Below are positions 17,965 to 26,838 of a stretch of DNA of 64,000 nt, piece after piece. This DNA comes from JBBATK01 sp044224515 (GTDB lineage Bacteria > Bacteroidota > Ignavibacteria > Kapaibacteriales > NICIL-2). The translations under genes were made by a program, and so were the position numbers. The notes under the pieces were generated by a model. The model ran no database searches, had not been told where the DNA came from, and saw only the letters and a program-made list of their open reading frames with translations. Position 1 is the first letter of the stretch; each line of letters begins with the position of its first letter. The DNA lies in contig JBGAKH010000006.1 of NCBI GenBank assembly GCA_044224515.1, forward strand, positions 124,001-188,000. The letters run 5' to 3'.

Positions 17965-18654
17965 TTAGGAGCTCAATGCACCTGCATGCGAAAAGTATGA
18001 ACTATGCAGGAAGGCAAAGCGGACCAGACCGGCTGTGTTATTCACTCCAAGCTTATCCATCAGGTGGGCACGATGAGTTTCAACCGTTCGAGGTGAGATG
18101 AAGAGCTTGTTCGCGATTTCTTGGCTTGTCATACCTTGAGCAACTAAGTTGAGAATTTCTTCTTCGCGGCGTGTTAAGCCAACCGGAAGAGTGCCTGCAT
18201 TTTGAGATTGCGAAGGTGTTTTTCCTTGCATTAAAGCAAGTACAGCTTTAGAAAACACGCGCTCACCGTCCATTACTTGTTCAACGGCGTCGAGTAACTC
18301 GCGACGAGAGATTTCTTTGGATAAATAGCCATCTGCGCCGGATTGAAGAGCTTGATCCAGGTAGTACTGATCTTCAAAGGTCGTGAGCATCACAACGCGA
18401 ACGTTGTCCTGGTGCTGTTTGATCTTTTTGGCAGCTTCGATGCCGTTGCAATTCGGCATAAGAACATCTAAGAACACAATGTCCGGACGCTCATGTTCTG
18501 CCAGGTATACAGCTTCCTCACCTGTGGATGCTTCACCTACGATGTCGATATTGGAATCCGTCAACAGGAGACGGCGCACTCCGACACGAACGAGTTCGTG
18601 GTCATCTGCAAGTACGATTCGAACGGTCTTAGTTGCTCGTCTGTTCGATGCCAT
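17965..18654 (-). CDS. NarL/FixJ-family response regulator 1
   Basis: A two-component transcription factor of 229 residues. The receiver domain has the acidic pocket ADDHE at 17-20 and phospho-acceptor Asp63 in FLDVLMPNCNG. The C-terminal LuxR-type helix-turn-helix is LTRREEEILNLVAQGMTSQEIANKLFISPRTVETH. The start at 18654 is fixed by AAGGAAGG seven bases upstream; the open frame extends further but without coding character. No sensor kinase gene adjoins it. Its 110-base leader folds into a long-range stem (see 18671-18755). It follows nadE on the same strand. Confidence 0.88.
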   Translation of the reverse strand: MASNRRATKTVRIVLADDHELVRVGVRRLLLTDSNIDIVGEASTGEEAVYLAEHERPDIVFLDVLMPNCNGIEAAKKIKQHQDNVRVVMLTTFEDQYYLDQALQSGADGYLSKEISRRELLDAVEQVMDGERVFSKAVLALMQGKTPSQSQNAGTLPVGLTRREEEILNLVAQGMTSQEIANKLFISPRTVETHRAHLMDKLGVNNTAGLVRFAFLHSSYFSHAGALSS

Positions 18655-18670
18655 AGAGTCTTCCTTCCTT

Positions 18671-18755
18671 GCGCTCACATGATACATGAAGTCTGTTGAG
18701 ACAGACTTTTTTTGAACTTTTCGGCTTTTTAAGGTCCGGTCTTTAATGTGAGCGC
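18671..18755 (-). ncRNA. Structured 5' leader of response regulator 1
   Basis: On the minus strand GCGCTCACAT (18746-18755) is exactly complementary to ATGTGAGCGC (18671-18680), giving a 10-bp closing stem. Inside it lies a second hairpin, AAGTCTGT and ACAGACTT around a CTCA loop (18689-18708). The Shine-Dalgarno AAGGAAGG follows the closing stem by one or two bases. The arrangement suggests cis-regulatory RNA. It does not match a riboswitch class I know. Confidence 0.45.
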
Positions 18756-18767
18756 TAAAAAAAATGC

Positions 18768-20738
18768 TTAGGAGGTCGTTTCGGCAACAATTTCGTCGAC
18801 CTCGTCTAACCAAAGCGCTGCCTGAGCATCGCTGGGCATGCGCCAATCGCCCCGAGGTGAGAGGGCAATCGTTCCAATTTTGGGTCCATCAGGCATGGCA
18901 TTGCGCTTGAATTGATTGGCAAAAAAGCGTTGGTAAAACACGCGAAGCCAGCGCGCAATGGTCTTATCGTCATAGCGGCTTACAAATGTTTGAGTGGCAA
19001 CGATGTAAATCTTGCGCGGACGATGGTGGTGCCGCAACATCTGATACAAGAAGAAATCATGCAGCTCGTAAGGGCCAATCGTCTCCTCAGTGGACTGAGC
19101 ATTTGCTCCTTGCTGAGAGAGGGGGAGGAGTTCGGGGCTAATTGGCAGATCGCAGATGCGACGCAAGAGATCTCCCACTTCTGAGTATTCGTTTTTCGCA
19201 GCCCAAAGGACCATGGCCTTGACGAGGGTTTTGGGAATCCCGCTGTTCACACCATACATACTCATATGGTCGCCGTTAAAGGTATTCCATCCTAAGGCTA
19301 TCTCAGACAAGTCTCCTGTTCCAATGACAAAGGCGCGGAGCTGGTTTGCGACATCCATCAGGATCTGGGTTCGCTCTCTGGCTTGCGCGTTTTCGTAGAC
19401 AACATTGTGTACGTCAGGATCGTGGCCAATGTCGTTAAAATGCGAGAGCGTCGTTGCCTTGATCGAAATCTCGCGAAAATCCACCCCTAGAGATGTGCTT
19501 AACTCACGCGAATACTCTTGCGTAGTCTGCGATGAACCAAATCCGGGCATGGAGAGAGCATGAATTCCGGAGGTGTCGAGTCCTAATTGTCGGAATGTTT
19601 CAACACACACCAGCAAGGCCAGAGCAGAATCAAGTCCACCCGATACACCGATTACCACTTGATGACATCCGGTGTGCTTGATACGTTTCGCCAAAGCTGT
19701 GATTTGTAAGGAAAATACTTCTTTACAGCGCTCTTGTTGAGAGTGCTGCGGCACAAAGGGGAGTGGACTGATCGGACGTATATAGCGCTCGACCAATTGG
19801 TCTTGTAGAAAGACCTTACAGTGTGTGAAGTTCAGAGCAGAGATTTCTGAGCGAAAGGTTGAGTTGCGAAAACGATCGTTTTCCAATGCAGCGATGTCCA
19901 AATCAGCCATCGTGATTTGCGAATCAAAACTAAAGCGTTCGCTCTCAGCGAGCACGCTTCCATTCTCGCAGATGAGGTTGTGTCCGGCGAAGACAACATC
20001 GGTCGACGATTCATGCGAACCGGCAGAGCAATACACATAGGCACCGATACAACGCGCCGACTGCATGCGTACAAGATCTCTGCGATACAGTGACTTTCCG
20101 ACAACCTCGTTGCTCGCACTAAGATTGAAGATGACTTGAGCTCCGGTCAGCGACATATCGGTACTCGGAGACTTGGTAGCCCAGAGATCCTCGCATATCT
20201 CTACTCCGAAGCAAAAGGCGGTAGCAGTGGCCAGCGGACTGTGGCGTTGCTCAAACAACAGGTTTGGTCCGAAAGGTACTTCGTCTCCGCAAATCACGAT
20301 CGTGTTTTCAACACTGTCGCGCGAGGATGCAAACCAACGCGATTCGTAAAACTCGTTGTAGTTCGGGAGAAAAGTCTTGGGAACTACTCCAACGACTCGA
20401 CCATGCGCGATGACAACCGCGCAGTTATAGAGTTGTCCACGAGTGTGTAGCGGCGCACCAACGATCATGATCGCATCGTGCTCGCCACTGGCTCGACATA
20501 ACTTTTCGATTGCATTCTCAACTGCGTCCAGAAGTGCCTGTTGGTAGAACAAGTCACCACAGGTATAGGCACTCACACTGAGCTCCGGAAAAAGGACCAC
20601 CTGCGCACCTGAGCGACAAGCTTCTTCGTAACAGGAAGCAATAGTCTCCCGATTAAATTCCACATCGGCAATGCGAAGTTCGGGCGTGACCGCTGCTACG
20701 CGGATATAGGAAAGTGAACTGAGAGACTGTGTGTGCAT
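18768..20738 (-). CDS. nadE: Glutamine-dependent NAD+ synthetase
   Basis: Last step of NAD synthesis: amidation of deamido-NAD, with ammonia channelled from glutamine. The two-domain, 656-residue form has an N-terminal nitrilase-type glutaminase with the triad region FPELSVSAYTCGD (Glu), VVPKTFLPNYNEFYE (Lys) and FGVEICEDLW (Cys). The C-terminal ATP-pyrophosphatase domain has the P-loop VIGVSGGLDSALAL and later GTGDLSEIALGWNTFNGDHMSMYGVN. Start placed at the ATG 20738; an upstream frame to 20807 shows no conserved residues. The response regulator gene follows on the same strand after 113 bases. Confidence 0.95.
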   Translation of the reverse strand: MHTQSLSSLSYIRVAAVTPELRIADVEFNRETIASCYEEACRSGAQVVLFPELSVSAYTCGDLFYQQALLDAVENAIEKLCRASGEHDAIMIVGAPLHTRGQLYNCAVVIAHGRVVGVVPKTFLPNYNEFYESRWFASSRDSVENTIVICGDEVPFGPNLLFEQRHSPLATATAFCFGVEICEDLWATKSPSTDMSLTGAQVIFNLSASNEVVGKSLYRRDLVRMQSARCIGAYVYCSAGSHESSTDVVFAGHNLICENGSVLAESERFSFDSQITMADLDIAALENDRFRNSTFRSEISALNFTHCKVFLQDQLVERYIRPISPLPFVPQHSQQERCKEVFSLQITALAKRIKHTGCHQVVIGVSGGLDSALALLVCVETFRQLGLDTSGIHALSMPGFGSSQTTQEYSRELSTSLGVDFREISIKATTLSHFNDIGHDPDVHNVVYENAQARERTQILMDVANQLRAFVIGTGDLSEIALGWNTFNGDHMSMYGVNSGIPKTLVKAMVLWAAKNEYSEVGDLLRRICDLPISPELLPLSQQGANAQSTEETIGPYELHDFFLYQMLRHHHRPRKIYIVATQTFVSRYDDKTIARWLRVFYQRFFANQFKRNAMPDGPKIGTIALSPRGDWRMPSDAQAALWLDEVDEIVAETTS

Positions 20739-20881
20739 AATGGAATTACGGTAACGAAAAGACGCTATCGACCGAGTGTGGCCATTTGGATGTTCGACAG
20801 AATACAAATGCTGAGCATCCCATCAATGTTGAGTCTACTTTGGCATATCGGCAAAACTATTCGAAAGCTCAGCGAAAAGGT

Positions 20882-22189
20882 CTAGACTCCGTTGCGCAAA
20901 GCCTCACGGTACACCTCTAAACATCGCTCACGAGCAAAGCTGTGCTCAACTATAGGCGGTCGCAAGAAATCATCGACTCCAAGCCATCGCTTTGTGTACT
21001 CCTGCTTTGCATCAAACTTACGGCTTTGTTCACTGGGATTGAAGATCCTAAAATAGGGTGCCGCGTCGCAACCACAGCCGGCACTCCATTGCCAGTTTCC
21101 ATTATTGGCGGAAGCGTCAAAATCGAGGAGTTTTTGGGCGAAATAGGCTTCGCCCCAACGCCAATCAATCAACAGATGTTTGCACAAAAAGCTAGCAACG
21201 ATCATGCGTACTCGGTTATGCATGAAGCCGGTCTCATTAAGTTCACGCATTCCTGCATCCACAATGGGATATCCCGTTCGGCCCTCGCACCACGCTTCAA
21301 ATTCCGATTCATTATTACGCCAGGCTATCCTCTCATACTGCGCTTTGAAACAACGGTCGATGACGTGTGGAAAGTTGCCTAGGATCATCATGAAAAACTC
21401 GCGCCAGATCAACTCGTTGAGCCAGGTCTCACTGCATCGTTGGGCTCGACGGACAAGATCGCGAATACTTAGCGTTCCGAAGCGCAGGTGTACACTCAAA
21501 TGGGAGGTTGCATCCAGTGCAGGAATGTCGCGCCTATCGTGGTATTCTTCAAGGAGGGAATCCGGGAAGTCAACAGGTGCTAAGAGTAACTTCTGCGACA
21601 TGAAACCCAAGTCTTCCATGCGTGGAAGGGCGTCATGCTTTTGCTGAGAGAGATTGTGAAAGAGTGGTTCAGTGTTGAATTTCTCTAGCTCAATGGCATG
21701 CAGTCTTGTTTTCCAGAGCTTCGAATAGGGTGTGTAGACTGTGTAGGGGCTGTTGTCAGTTTTCAGCACTTCCGAGGGCGACCATATGACCTGATCTTTT
21801 GTTAAGCGCAGGGCTACGCCCTGCGCTTGTAAGATTTTTTTTACTGCTTGATCTCGAACCAGAGCTTCAGGTTCATAATCTTCATTTGCAAAGACGGTGT
21901 TGAGCTCATACTTCTCGCACAGCTTGGCGAACACCTCGACGGGGGATCCATGGACGCATAGCAGATCCGAACCCAATGCGAGCAGACGTTGCTTGAGCGT
22001 GGAGAGTTGATCATGGATAAACTGTACACGTTTGTCTGCTCGATCACTCAATCGGGAAAGTATTGTGGTATCGAAAACAAACAGAGGGATTACCGGAAGA
22101 CCAGACTTCAGCGCAGTAAAAAGTGCGTGATTGTCATGGAGTCGAATATCTCGACGAATCCAAAAAATGTTGTAGCGCTCTTTAACCAT
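20882..22189 (-). CDS. phrB: Deoxyribodipyrimidine photolyase (class I type)
   Basis: Light-driven repair of cyclobutane pyrimidine dimers with FADH-. The 435-residue protein has the N-terminal antenna domain (FWIRRDIRLHDNHAL). The C-terminal FAD-binding domain shows LNELIWREFFMMIL, GRTGYPIVDAGMRELNETGFMHNRVRM and NGNWQWSAGCGCDAAPYFRIFNP. The length is slightly shorter than the E. coli enzyme (472). A cryptochrome-like role cannot be excluded from sequence. The gene stands between nadE and the second OmpA paralogue, all on the minus strand. Confidence 0.92.
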   Translation of the reverse strand: MVKERYNIFWIRRDIRLHDNHALFTALKSGLPVIPLFVFDTTILSRLSDRADKRVQFIHDQLSTLKQRLLALGSDLLCVHGSPVEVFAKLCEKYELNTVFANEDYEPEALVRDQAVKKILQAQGVALRLTKDQVIWSPSEVLKTDNSPYTVYTPYSKLWKTRLHAIELEKFNTEPLFHNLSQQKHDALPRMEDLGFMSQKLLLAPVDFPDSLLEEYHDRRDIPALDATSHLSVHLRFGTLSIRDLVRRAQRCSETWLNELIWREFFMMILGNFPHVIDRCFKAQYERIAWRNNESEFEAWCEGRTGYPIVDAGMRELNETGFMHNRVRMIVASFLCKHLLIDWRWGEAYFAQKLLDFDASANNGNWQWSAGCGCDAAPYFRIFNPSEQSRKFDAKQEYTKRWLGVDDFLRPPIVEHSFARERCLEVYREALRNGV

Positions 22190-22245
22190 TCTCGTTGTTT
22201 ATCTCCTGTTCCTTTACTCCGGTCCGCTTTGCAAACTACGAAATG

Positions 22246-22284
22246 AAAGAGCCGACGCGTCGGGAAGACGAACATCGGCTCTTT
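22246..22284 (-). terminator. Terminator after OmpA paralogue 2
   Basis: AAAGAGCCGA pairs with TCGGCTCTTT, and the loop holds a smaller CGTC/GACG hairpin. On the minus strand only a short T run follows. It lies between the OmpA paralogue and the photolyase gene. Confidence 0.6.
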
Positions 22285-22366
22285 GTGGTTTAGGCTTGCG
22301 TTGGCTTTTCTATCCAAGAAGAATGCGGACGGCGCAGGCACTCGGCTAGAAAGTGCAAGTGCTGTA

Positions 22367-24298
22367 CTAGCGCGGTGTTTCTACTACAATCTGTACGGTA
22401 CGGTTTAACTGACGACCCAGCGCCGGATCATTATCAAAGGGAGCATTGAGTTCACCGTAACCATAGACTTCGTACTTCACGTCCTTCATTTTTTCCTGAA
22501 GAGCCGCCATGGTTGCCCGAGCACGACGAAGGGAGAGTTCACGATTGTACTTGTCATCACCAATACGGTCGGTATGACCATAGATCTTGACGATTGAATT
22601 GTACTTAATTGACGGTACAACCTTTTGCTCAAGGATGCGCTGATTCTCAGGCGTTATCAGGTCTTTGTCGAAATCAAAAAGGATGAGCGAGAATTTGTCG
22701 ACCGTGCGATCGGCTAACTTCTCTTGTTTCTTTTTCAAGGAGCTCAAGTAGTCAACTCCCAACGATCCATTGAAGCTCTTCTTAAGTCCACGTGAGTTTT
22801 CGACGGTGTAGCTATAGTCGATGGGTACTTGTTTGTCAGACAGTTCACTGGGGCGGATAGCCCAGCGAACCGGCTTTACATCACCTATGCCATTTAGATT
22901 ACGTAGGACGCGACCTGCCTGCATAAGCTCTAGTTTCCATGAAGCAACCGGATCCGAGGTACGAACCTCAGGAATGAACTCCAAGACATCCGGCTCCGCG
23001 ATGCGCTCAAGCTCTTGCTTTGAGACAACGGGAGACAACAAATCCGGCATTTCAGAGTGGAACTCCACGCGTCTGTTTTCAGCCTGACCATCGGGTACGT
23101 TGGACGAGGATGCTTTTTCGGGCAACTCACGTGCTTGCACGTCTAAGCGTTCAGGAGCAACGCCACAGTCTACCAAATACTTCTTGACCATATCAGCACG
23201 TTGACGTCCTAAGTCCTTGCTCTTCGCTTCAGACTTACCATCGGTTGTTCCTGTAATAGTCAAGCGTGCACTCTCGTATTTTTTCATGCGCATGCACAGC
23301 AAGTCAAGAATATTCAAGTTAACCTTGATAGCGTCATTCAAGGTTGTGAAATCGCTTACATCGCCCGTTTCACGTTTTACAGGAATTGAAAGAGCTGTAT
23401 CGGTCTTTGTTCCCCCTTGATTGAAGAATACATATGGCACTAGGGGATAAAGTTCTGAATACTGGATGTCTTCAACGCGAACTTTGGTAATATCCAAGGT
23501 GTCGCCTTTTTCGTTGTAGCTCACAACGCGTTTAATCGATGGCTCAATGAATGGTTCGTCCGGCTTTGGTGGGATGCTGTCTTTACTCGAGGTCAAATCA
23601 AACATCAGGTTAAGTCCCAATCGAATCTGAGGAACGCTCCAAGAGTTGAACTGCGCATTGGACGAAACGTTGGTGAAGGGAAAACGTAGACTGAGTTCCG
23701 GTTGCAAATGAGTTCCGCCCCACGCAATATCGTAACCCACTCCAACCAATAGTCCTGCGCGGAACGCCGCGTCGGCAATACCGGCATCTGCAATGGGTGT
23801 GCGAGCGTGACTTGTTCCCGCCACAACCGAATCTCCTGTTTTGGAGTAGCTAGGACTCAATGGTATACCCAAATCCAAACCCACGAGAGTATACATATTG
23901 GAAATCGGTATGAGCGTTGGAAGCTTTACAATCGGACTGAACTCGAGCATCGGAACGGTCGGAGAAATGGTGTCTTTCACGCTCACGGTAGCCGTATCAT
24001 ACGAACCAAAGAGTTTGCCATTGATGTGATTGTAGGCCAAACGCAAACCTAGTCCCCAACTTGGCGACATCGGTACGTCAATCATTCCCCCGATGGCAGG
24101 TCCAAAACCCAAGGCACCGTTTGAGAACAACGGAGAGCTCGACTGCTGCGGCGTAGGAAACGAAGCAGAAGGGAAGTTGAAGTTCAAGCCGGCATGAAAT
24201 CCTATGGAAACCGGAGGAGTCTGGTCTTCAGCCAAAGAGCGTGTGGAACACAATAGTAGGCAGGCAAAGAGCGCCGAAAGCGCGGCTGCTTTTTTCAT
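22367..24298 (-). CDS. Outer-membrane barrel with two OmpA-like domains (paralogue 2)
   Basis: A 643-residue exported protein with a clear signal peptide (MKKAAALSALFACLLLCSTRSLA). A beta-rich barrel-like region runs to about residue 240. The first OmpA-like module has LGRQRADMVKKYLVDCGVAPERL and GQAENRRVEF, then an intermediate beta domain. The C-terminal OmpA module reads ILFDFDKDLITPENQRILEQK, IYGHTDRIGDDKYNRELSLRRA and LGRQLNRTVQIVVE. The start at 24298 is chosen because the signal peptide begins there; the upstream extension to 24352 is polar. It shares layout with the 14.3 kb gene, indicating an old duplication. Likely peptidoglycan anchoring of the outer membrane; T9SS-linked roles of such proteins are known elsewhere but not shown here. 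Confidence 0.85.
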   Translation of the reverse strand: MKKAAALSALFACLLLCSTRSLAEDQTPPVSIGFHAGLNFNFPSASFPTPQQSSSPLFSNGALGFGPAIGGMIDVPMSPSWGLGLRLAYNHINGKLFGSYDTATVSVKDTISPTVPMLEFSPIVKLPTLIPISNMYTLVGLDLGIPLSPSYSKTGDSVVAGTSHARTPIADAGIADAAFRAGLLVGVGYDIAWGGTHLQPELSLRFPFTNVSSNAQFNSWSVPQIRLGLNLMFDLTSSKDSIPPKPDEPFIEPSIKRVVSYNEKGDTLDITKVRVEDIQYSELYPLVPYVFFNQGGTKTDTALSIPVKRETGDVSDFTTLNDAIKVNLNILDLLCMRMKKYESARLTITGTTDGKSEAKSKDLGRQRADMVKKYLVDCGVAPERLDVQARELPEKASSSNVPDGQAENRRVEFHSEMPDLLSPVVSKQELERIAEPDVLEFIPEVRTSDPVASWKLELMQAGRVLRNLNGIGDVKPVRWAIRPSELSDKQVPIDYSYTVENSRGLKKSFNGSLGVDYLSSLKKKQEKLADRTVDKFSLILFDFDKDLITPENQRILEQKVVPSIKYNSIVKIYGHTDRIGDDKYNRELSLRRARATMAALQEKMKDVKYEVYGYGELNAPFDNDPALGRQLNRTVQIVVETPR

Positions 24299-24660
24299 AA
24301 AAGTAGATTGTAAATGAAACTGCTGCTGTTTCGTTGGGACTGCAAGATACAAAAGGATACGGGACCGTGGATTTGACTGCTCGGTGAACTAAACCATTTG
24401 GACCAGACCGAGGTCACATTACAGGACATCCAACAGACTTAGCGATTTGATTTGATGTACGAGGCTATGATGCATCTGCAACATTCGACTTCGCTATACG
24501 TTGAAGCGTTTACAGTAGTAGAGACGACTGATCACTCTAGGTGTCACTTGCGACGTATAGCTGTACTTCGCTATTGTTTGCTACATTATCTAAGTTTAAC
24601 GACAATCAAAGAACCAACATGATACCTATCTCCGTAATACATACGTCATTAGTGCCAACT
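24299..24660. other. 362-base divergent intergenic region
   Basis: Separates OmpA paralogue 2 from the beta-barrel gene. It must hold both promoters, but I could not place convincing -35/-10 pairs, hairpins or dyads. Confidence 0.5.
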
Positions 24661-25362
24661 ATGGTTTTGCGTAAATTTTCTGCGACCTACCTTTTCTCGG
24701 CATTCATGGTTGTCTGTATCCTGGCCGCCACACAATACGCCTCAGCTCAGACATCGTTGACCATTGGTGCAGGACTTTCTATTCCGAATGATCAGATCAA
24801 CAATGTCTACAACAATGCCAAGCTTGTGGACAACTCAAACAAAGCCTGGGATATGGTTGCTCAAACTGCGAACCTTGGTTACGACCTCGGTTTGAAAGCT
24901 CGATTTCCTTTAAGTACCAACATGCAGTTCAGCGGAGGCATTGGCTTCAGTCGCTTTCCTCAATCCGATATTGAAGTCAAAGATCCCAACACCGGCCAGA
25001 CGATCGAGATTCTAAAAAGCACTCAAAGCATCATCCCTATAAGCGCGGGCTTGGATTACTTCTTAATGAAGACAGTGATTAGTCCGTACGTATCAGCTGA
25101 GTTGCAGTACAACTACATAATGAACACAGTGGATTACCCTCTGGGTGGACCCATAACCTTACCGTTGAATTACGACACGGCGCCGAAAGACAGAAGAATC
25201 GGGGCTGCCGTAGGTGCCGGCTTGATGATAGATTTGGCGGTCACTGCTTTGAACGTGGACCTTCGCTATCATGTAGCGAACATGATCGGAACGAATACGG
25301 ACGAGAAAACAAAGTCCTACCTGACTCTCAATGTTGGATTGACATTCGGTTGGAAAGAGTAG
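24661..25362 (+). CDS. Outer-membrane beta-barrel protein
   Basis: A 233-residue exported protein of unknown function. The signal peptide spans about 30 residues (MVLRKFSATYLFSAFMVV then ATQYASA). The mature part alternates strands and turns, with SLTIGAGLSIP at the start and YLTLNVGLTFGWKE at the end. This aromatic/glycine-rich finish is typical of eight-stranded OmpX/OmpW-like barrels. The start at 24661 is preferred to an earlier in-frame codon at 24541 because only it gives a signal peptide at the N-terminus. It is divergent from an OmpA-family gene. No specific family can be named. Confidence 0.72.
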   Translation: MVLRKFSATYLFSAFMVVCILAATQYASAQTSLTIGAGLSIPNDQINNVYNNAKLVDNSNKAWDMVAQTANLGYDLGLKARFPLSTNMQFSGGIGFSRFPQSDIEVKDPNTGQTIEILKSTQSIIPISAGLDYFLMKTVISPYVSAELQYNYIMNTVDYPLGGPITLPLNYDTAPKDRRIGAAVGAGLMIDLAVTALNVDLRYHVANMIGTNTDEKTKSYLTLNVGLTFGWKE

Positions 25363-25541
25363 TTGCCGGCTTATTGATTGCCTGAGAGCCTAACGTATGA
25401 AGGCAAGCTCGTTGAACTCGAGCGCAAAGTTGGTGACGATGCTTGCCCTGCTTGAGACCAACACCGCTCAAGATAGCCACGCATTGACCTGATCCGGAAG
25501 GCGCTAAGCGATTTAGCTAGTTTAAGTGGATCGCAGTCAAG

Positions 25542-25580
25542 AAAAAAAAAGACCCGATGCATAGGGGTCGCATCAGGTCT
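25542..25580 (-). terminator. Intrinsic terminator of ispG
   Basis: On the minus strand AGACCTGATGC and GCATCGGGTCT form an 11-bp stem with one mismatch, followed by nine T. It begins 54 bases after the ispG stop. Confidence 0.85.
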
Positions 25581-25634
25581 GAGCATCTTCGCGCAGCATT
25601 CAGGGGAGAGAATACTGCTCAACTCATTGGTAAT

Positions 25635-26783
25635 TTACGCAACAGAAACTGCAGAAGATTCTTCAGCCGGCACAAAATCCATAATTTCTTGTACAACTGC
25701 GTCAATAATCTCTTCTTCTTTAACACGACGTACGACCTCGCCTTTACGATACAAAATTCCAACTCCCTTGCCGGCAGCGATGCCGATATCAGCTTCGCTT
25801 GCCTCGCCCGGTCCGTTAACGACACAGCCGAGCAGAGCAACCTTGACCGGTTTCTTGATCCCCTTAATCCTTCTTTCGATCTCATTAGTAATTCCGAAGA
25901 GATCGACTTCGAGGCGTCCGCATGTGGGGCAGGAGATAATCTCAACACTTCGTTGTGCCAAGCCCAGTGATCGTAAAATATCCTTACCCACTTCGACCTC
26001 ATTTTCAGGCTCATCGGTCAATGATACACGAATGGTGTCACCAATACCTTCAGCGAGGAGGGCGCCGATTCCGATGCTGGATTTAATAGTACCAACCCGA
26101 AGGGTTCCTGCCTCCGTCACTCCCAAATGCAGGGGGAAGTCAGTTTTTTCGGCAATCAAACGGTAGGCTTCGATCATCAAACGAACATCGGTTGACTTAA
26201 CGGAAATCACCAGATCATCAAATCCGAACTCTTGGGAAATTTCAACGTGGCGCATCGCGCTTTCGAAGAGTGCTTGAGCAGTCGGGTATCCGTGCTTTTC
26301 AAGAATATCCTCCTCCAAGGATCCGGAATTAACCCCAATTCGAATGGGGAGCTGTCGTTCTTTGGCTTTGGTAAGTACCTCTTTGATGCGATCGCGTGAG
26401 CCAATGTTACCCGGATTGATACGCACAGCATTCACACCCGCCTCAATGGACTTCAGAGCGAAAACGTGGTTGAAGTGAATGTCGGCTACGATGGGTACCG
26501 TGACGCGCTTCATGATGTCGTTCATCGCCTCGGCTGCTTCCCACTCATTGACGGTAATGCGTACAATATCGGCTCCCAATTCGGCGCATCTCTGAACTTG
26601 AGCGACCGTTGCCTCAACATCGGCCGTCTTGGTTTTTGTCATGGTCTGTACCGACACCGGCGCGTTTCCTCCAACCGGTACTGATCCAACCATTACCTGT
26701 CGACTCTTTCGACGCCTGAACGGAGCCACAGCCATTGGCTGCGCTGCTTCATTGTTGTTGAGTATTGGCAACTGAGTTGTCAT
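25635..26783 (-). CDS. ispG: 4-hydroxy-3-methylbut-2-enyl diphosphate synthase
   Basis: Penultimate enzyme of the non-mevalonate (MEP) isoprenoid pathway, reducing methylerythritol cyclodiphosphate with a 4Fe-4S cluster. The 382 residues match the bacterial single-barrel form. Visible are GGNAPVSVQTMTKT, GADIVRITVNE, VADIHFNH, the cluster cysteines in SCPTCGRLEVDLFG, and the third cysteine in LLGCVVNGPGEASEADIG. The plant-type insertion domain is absent. It ends a seven-gene minus-strand run that begins at porX, and has its own strong terminator. The first 28 residues are weakly conserved, so an internal start is possible. Confidence 0.95.
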   Translation of the reverse strand: MTTQLPILNNNEAAQPMAVAPFRRRKSRQVMVGSVPVGGNAPVSVQTMTKTKTADVEATVAQVQRCAELGADIVRITVNEWEAAEAMNDIMKRVTVPIVADIHFNHVFALKSIEAGVNAVRINPGNIGSRDRIKEVLTKAKERQLPIRIGVNSGSLEEDILEKHGYPTAQALFESAMRHVEISQEFGFDDLVISVKSTDVRLMIEAYRLIAEKTDFPLHLGVTEAGTLRVGTIKSSIGIGALLAEGIGDTIRVSLTDEPENEVEVGKDILRSLGLAQRSVEIISCPTCGRLEVDLFGITNEIERRIKGIKKPVKVALLGCVVNGPGEASEADIGIAAGKGVGILYRKGEVVRRVKEEEIIDAVVQEIMDFVPAEESSAVSVA

Positions 26784-26838
26784 GCTATTCCATTCTATGC
26801 ATCATGAATAAAAGGGATCTTTGTCCTACGTTACACGC

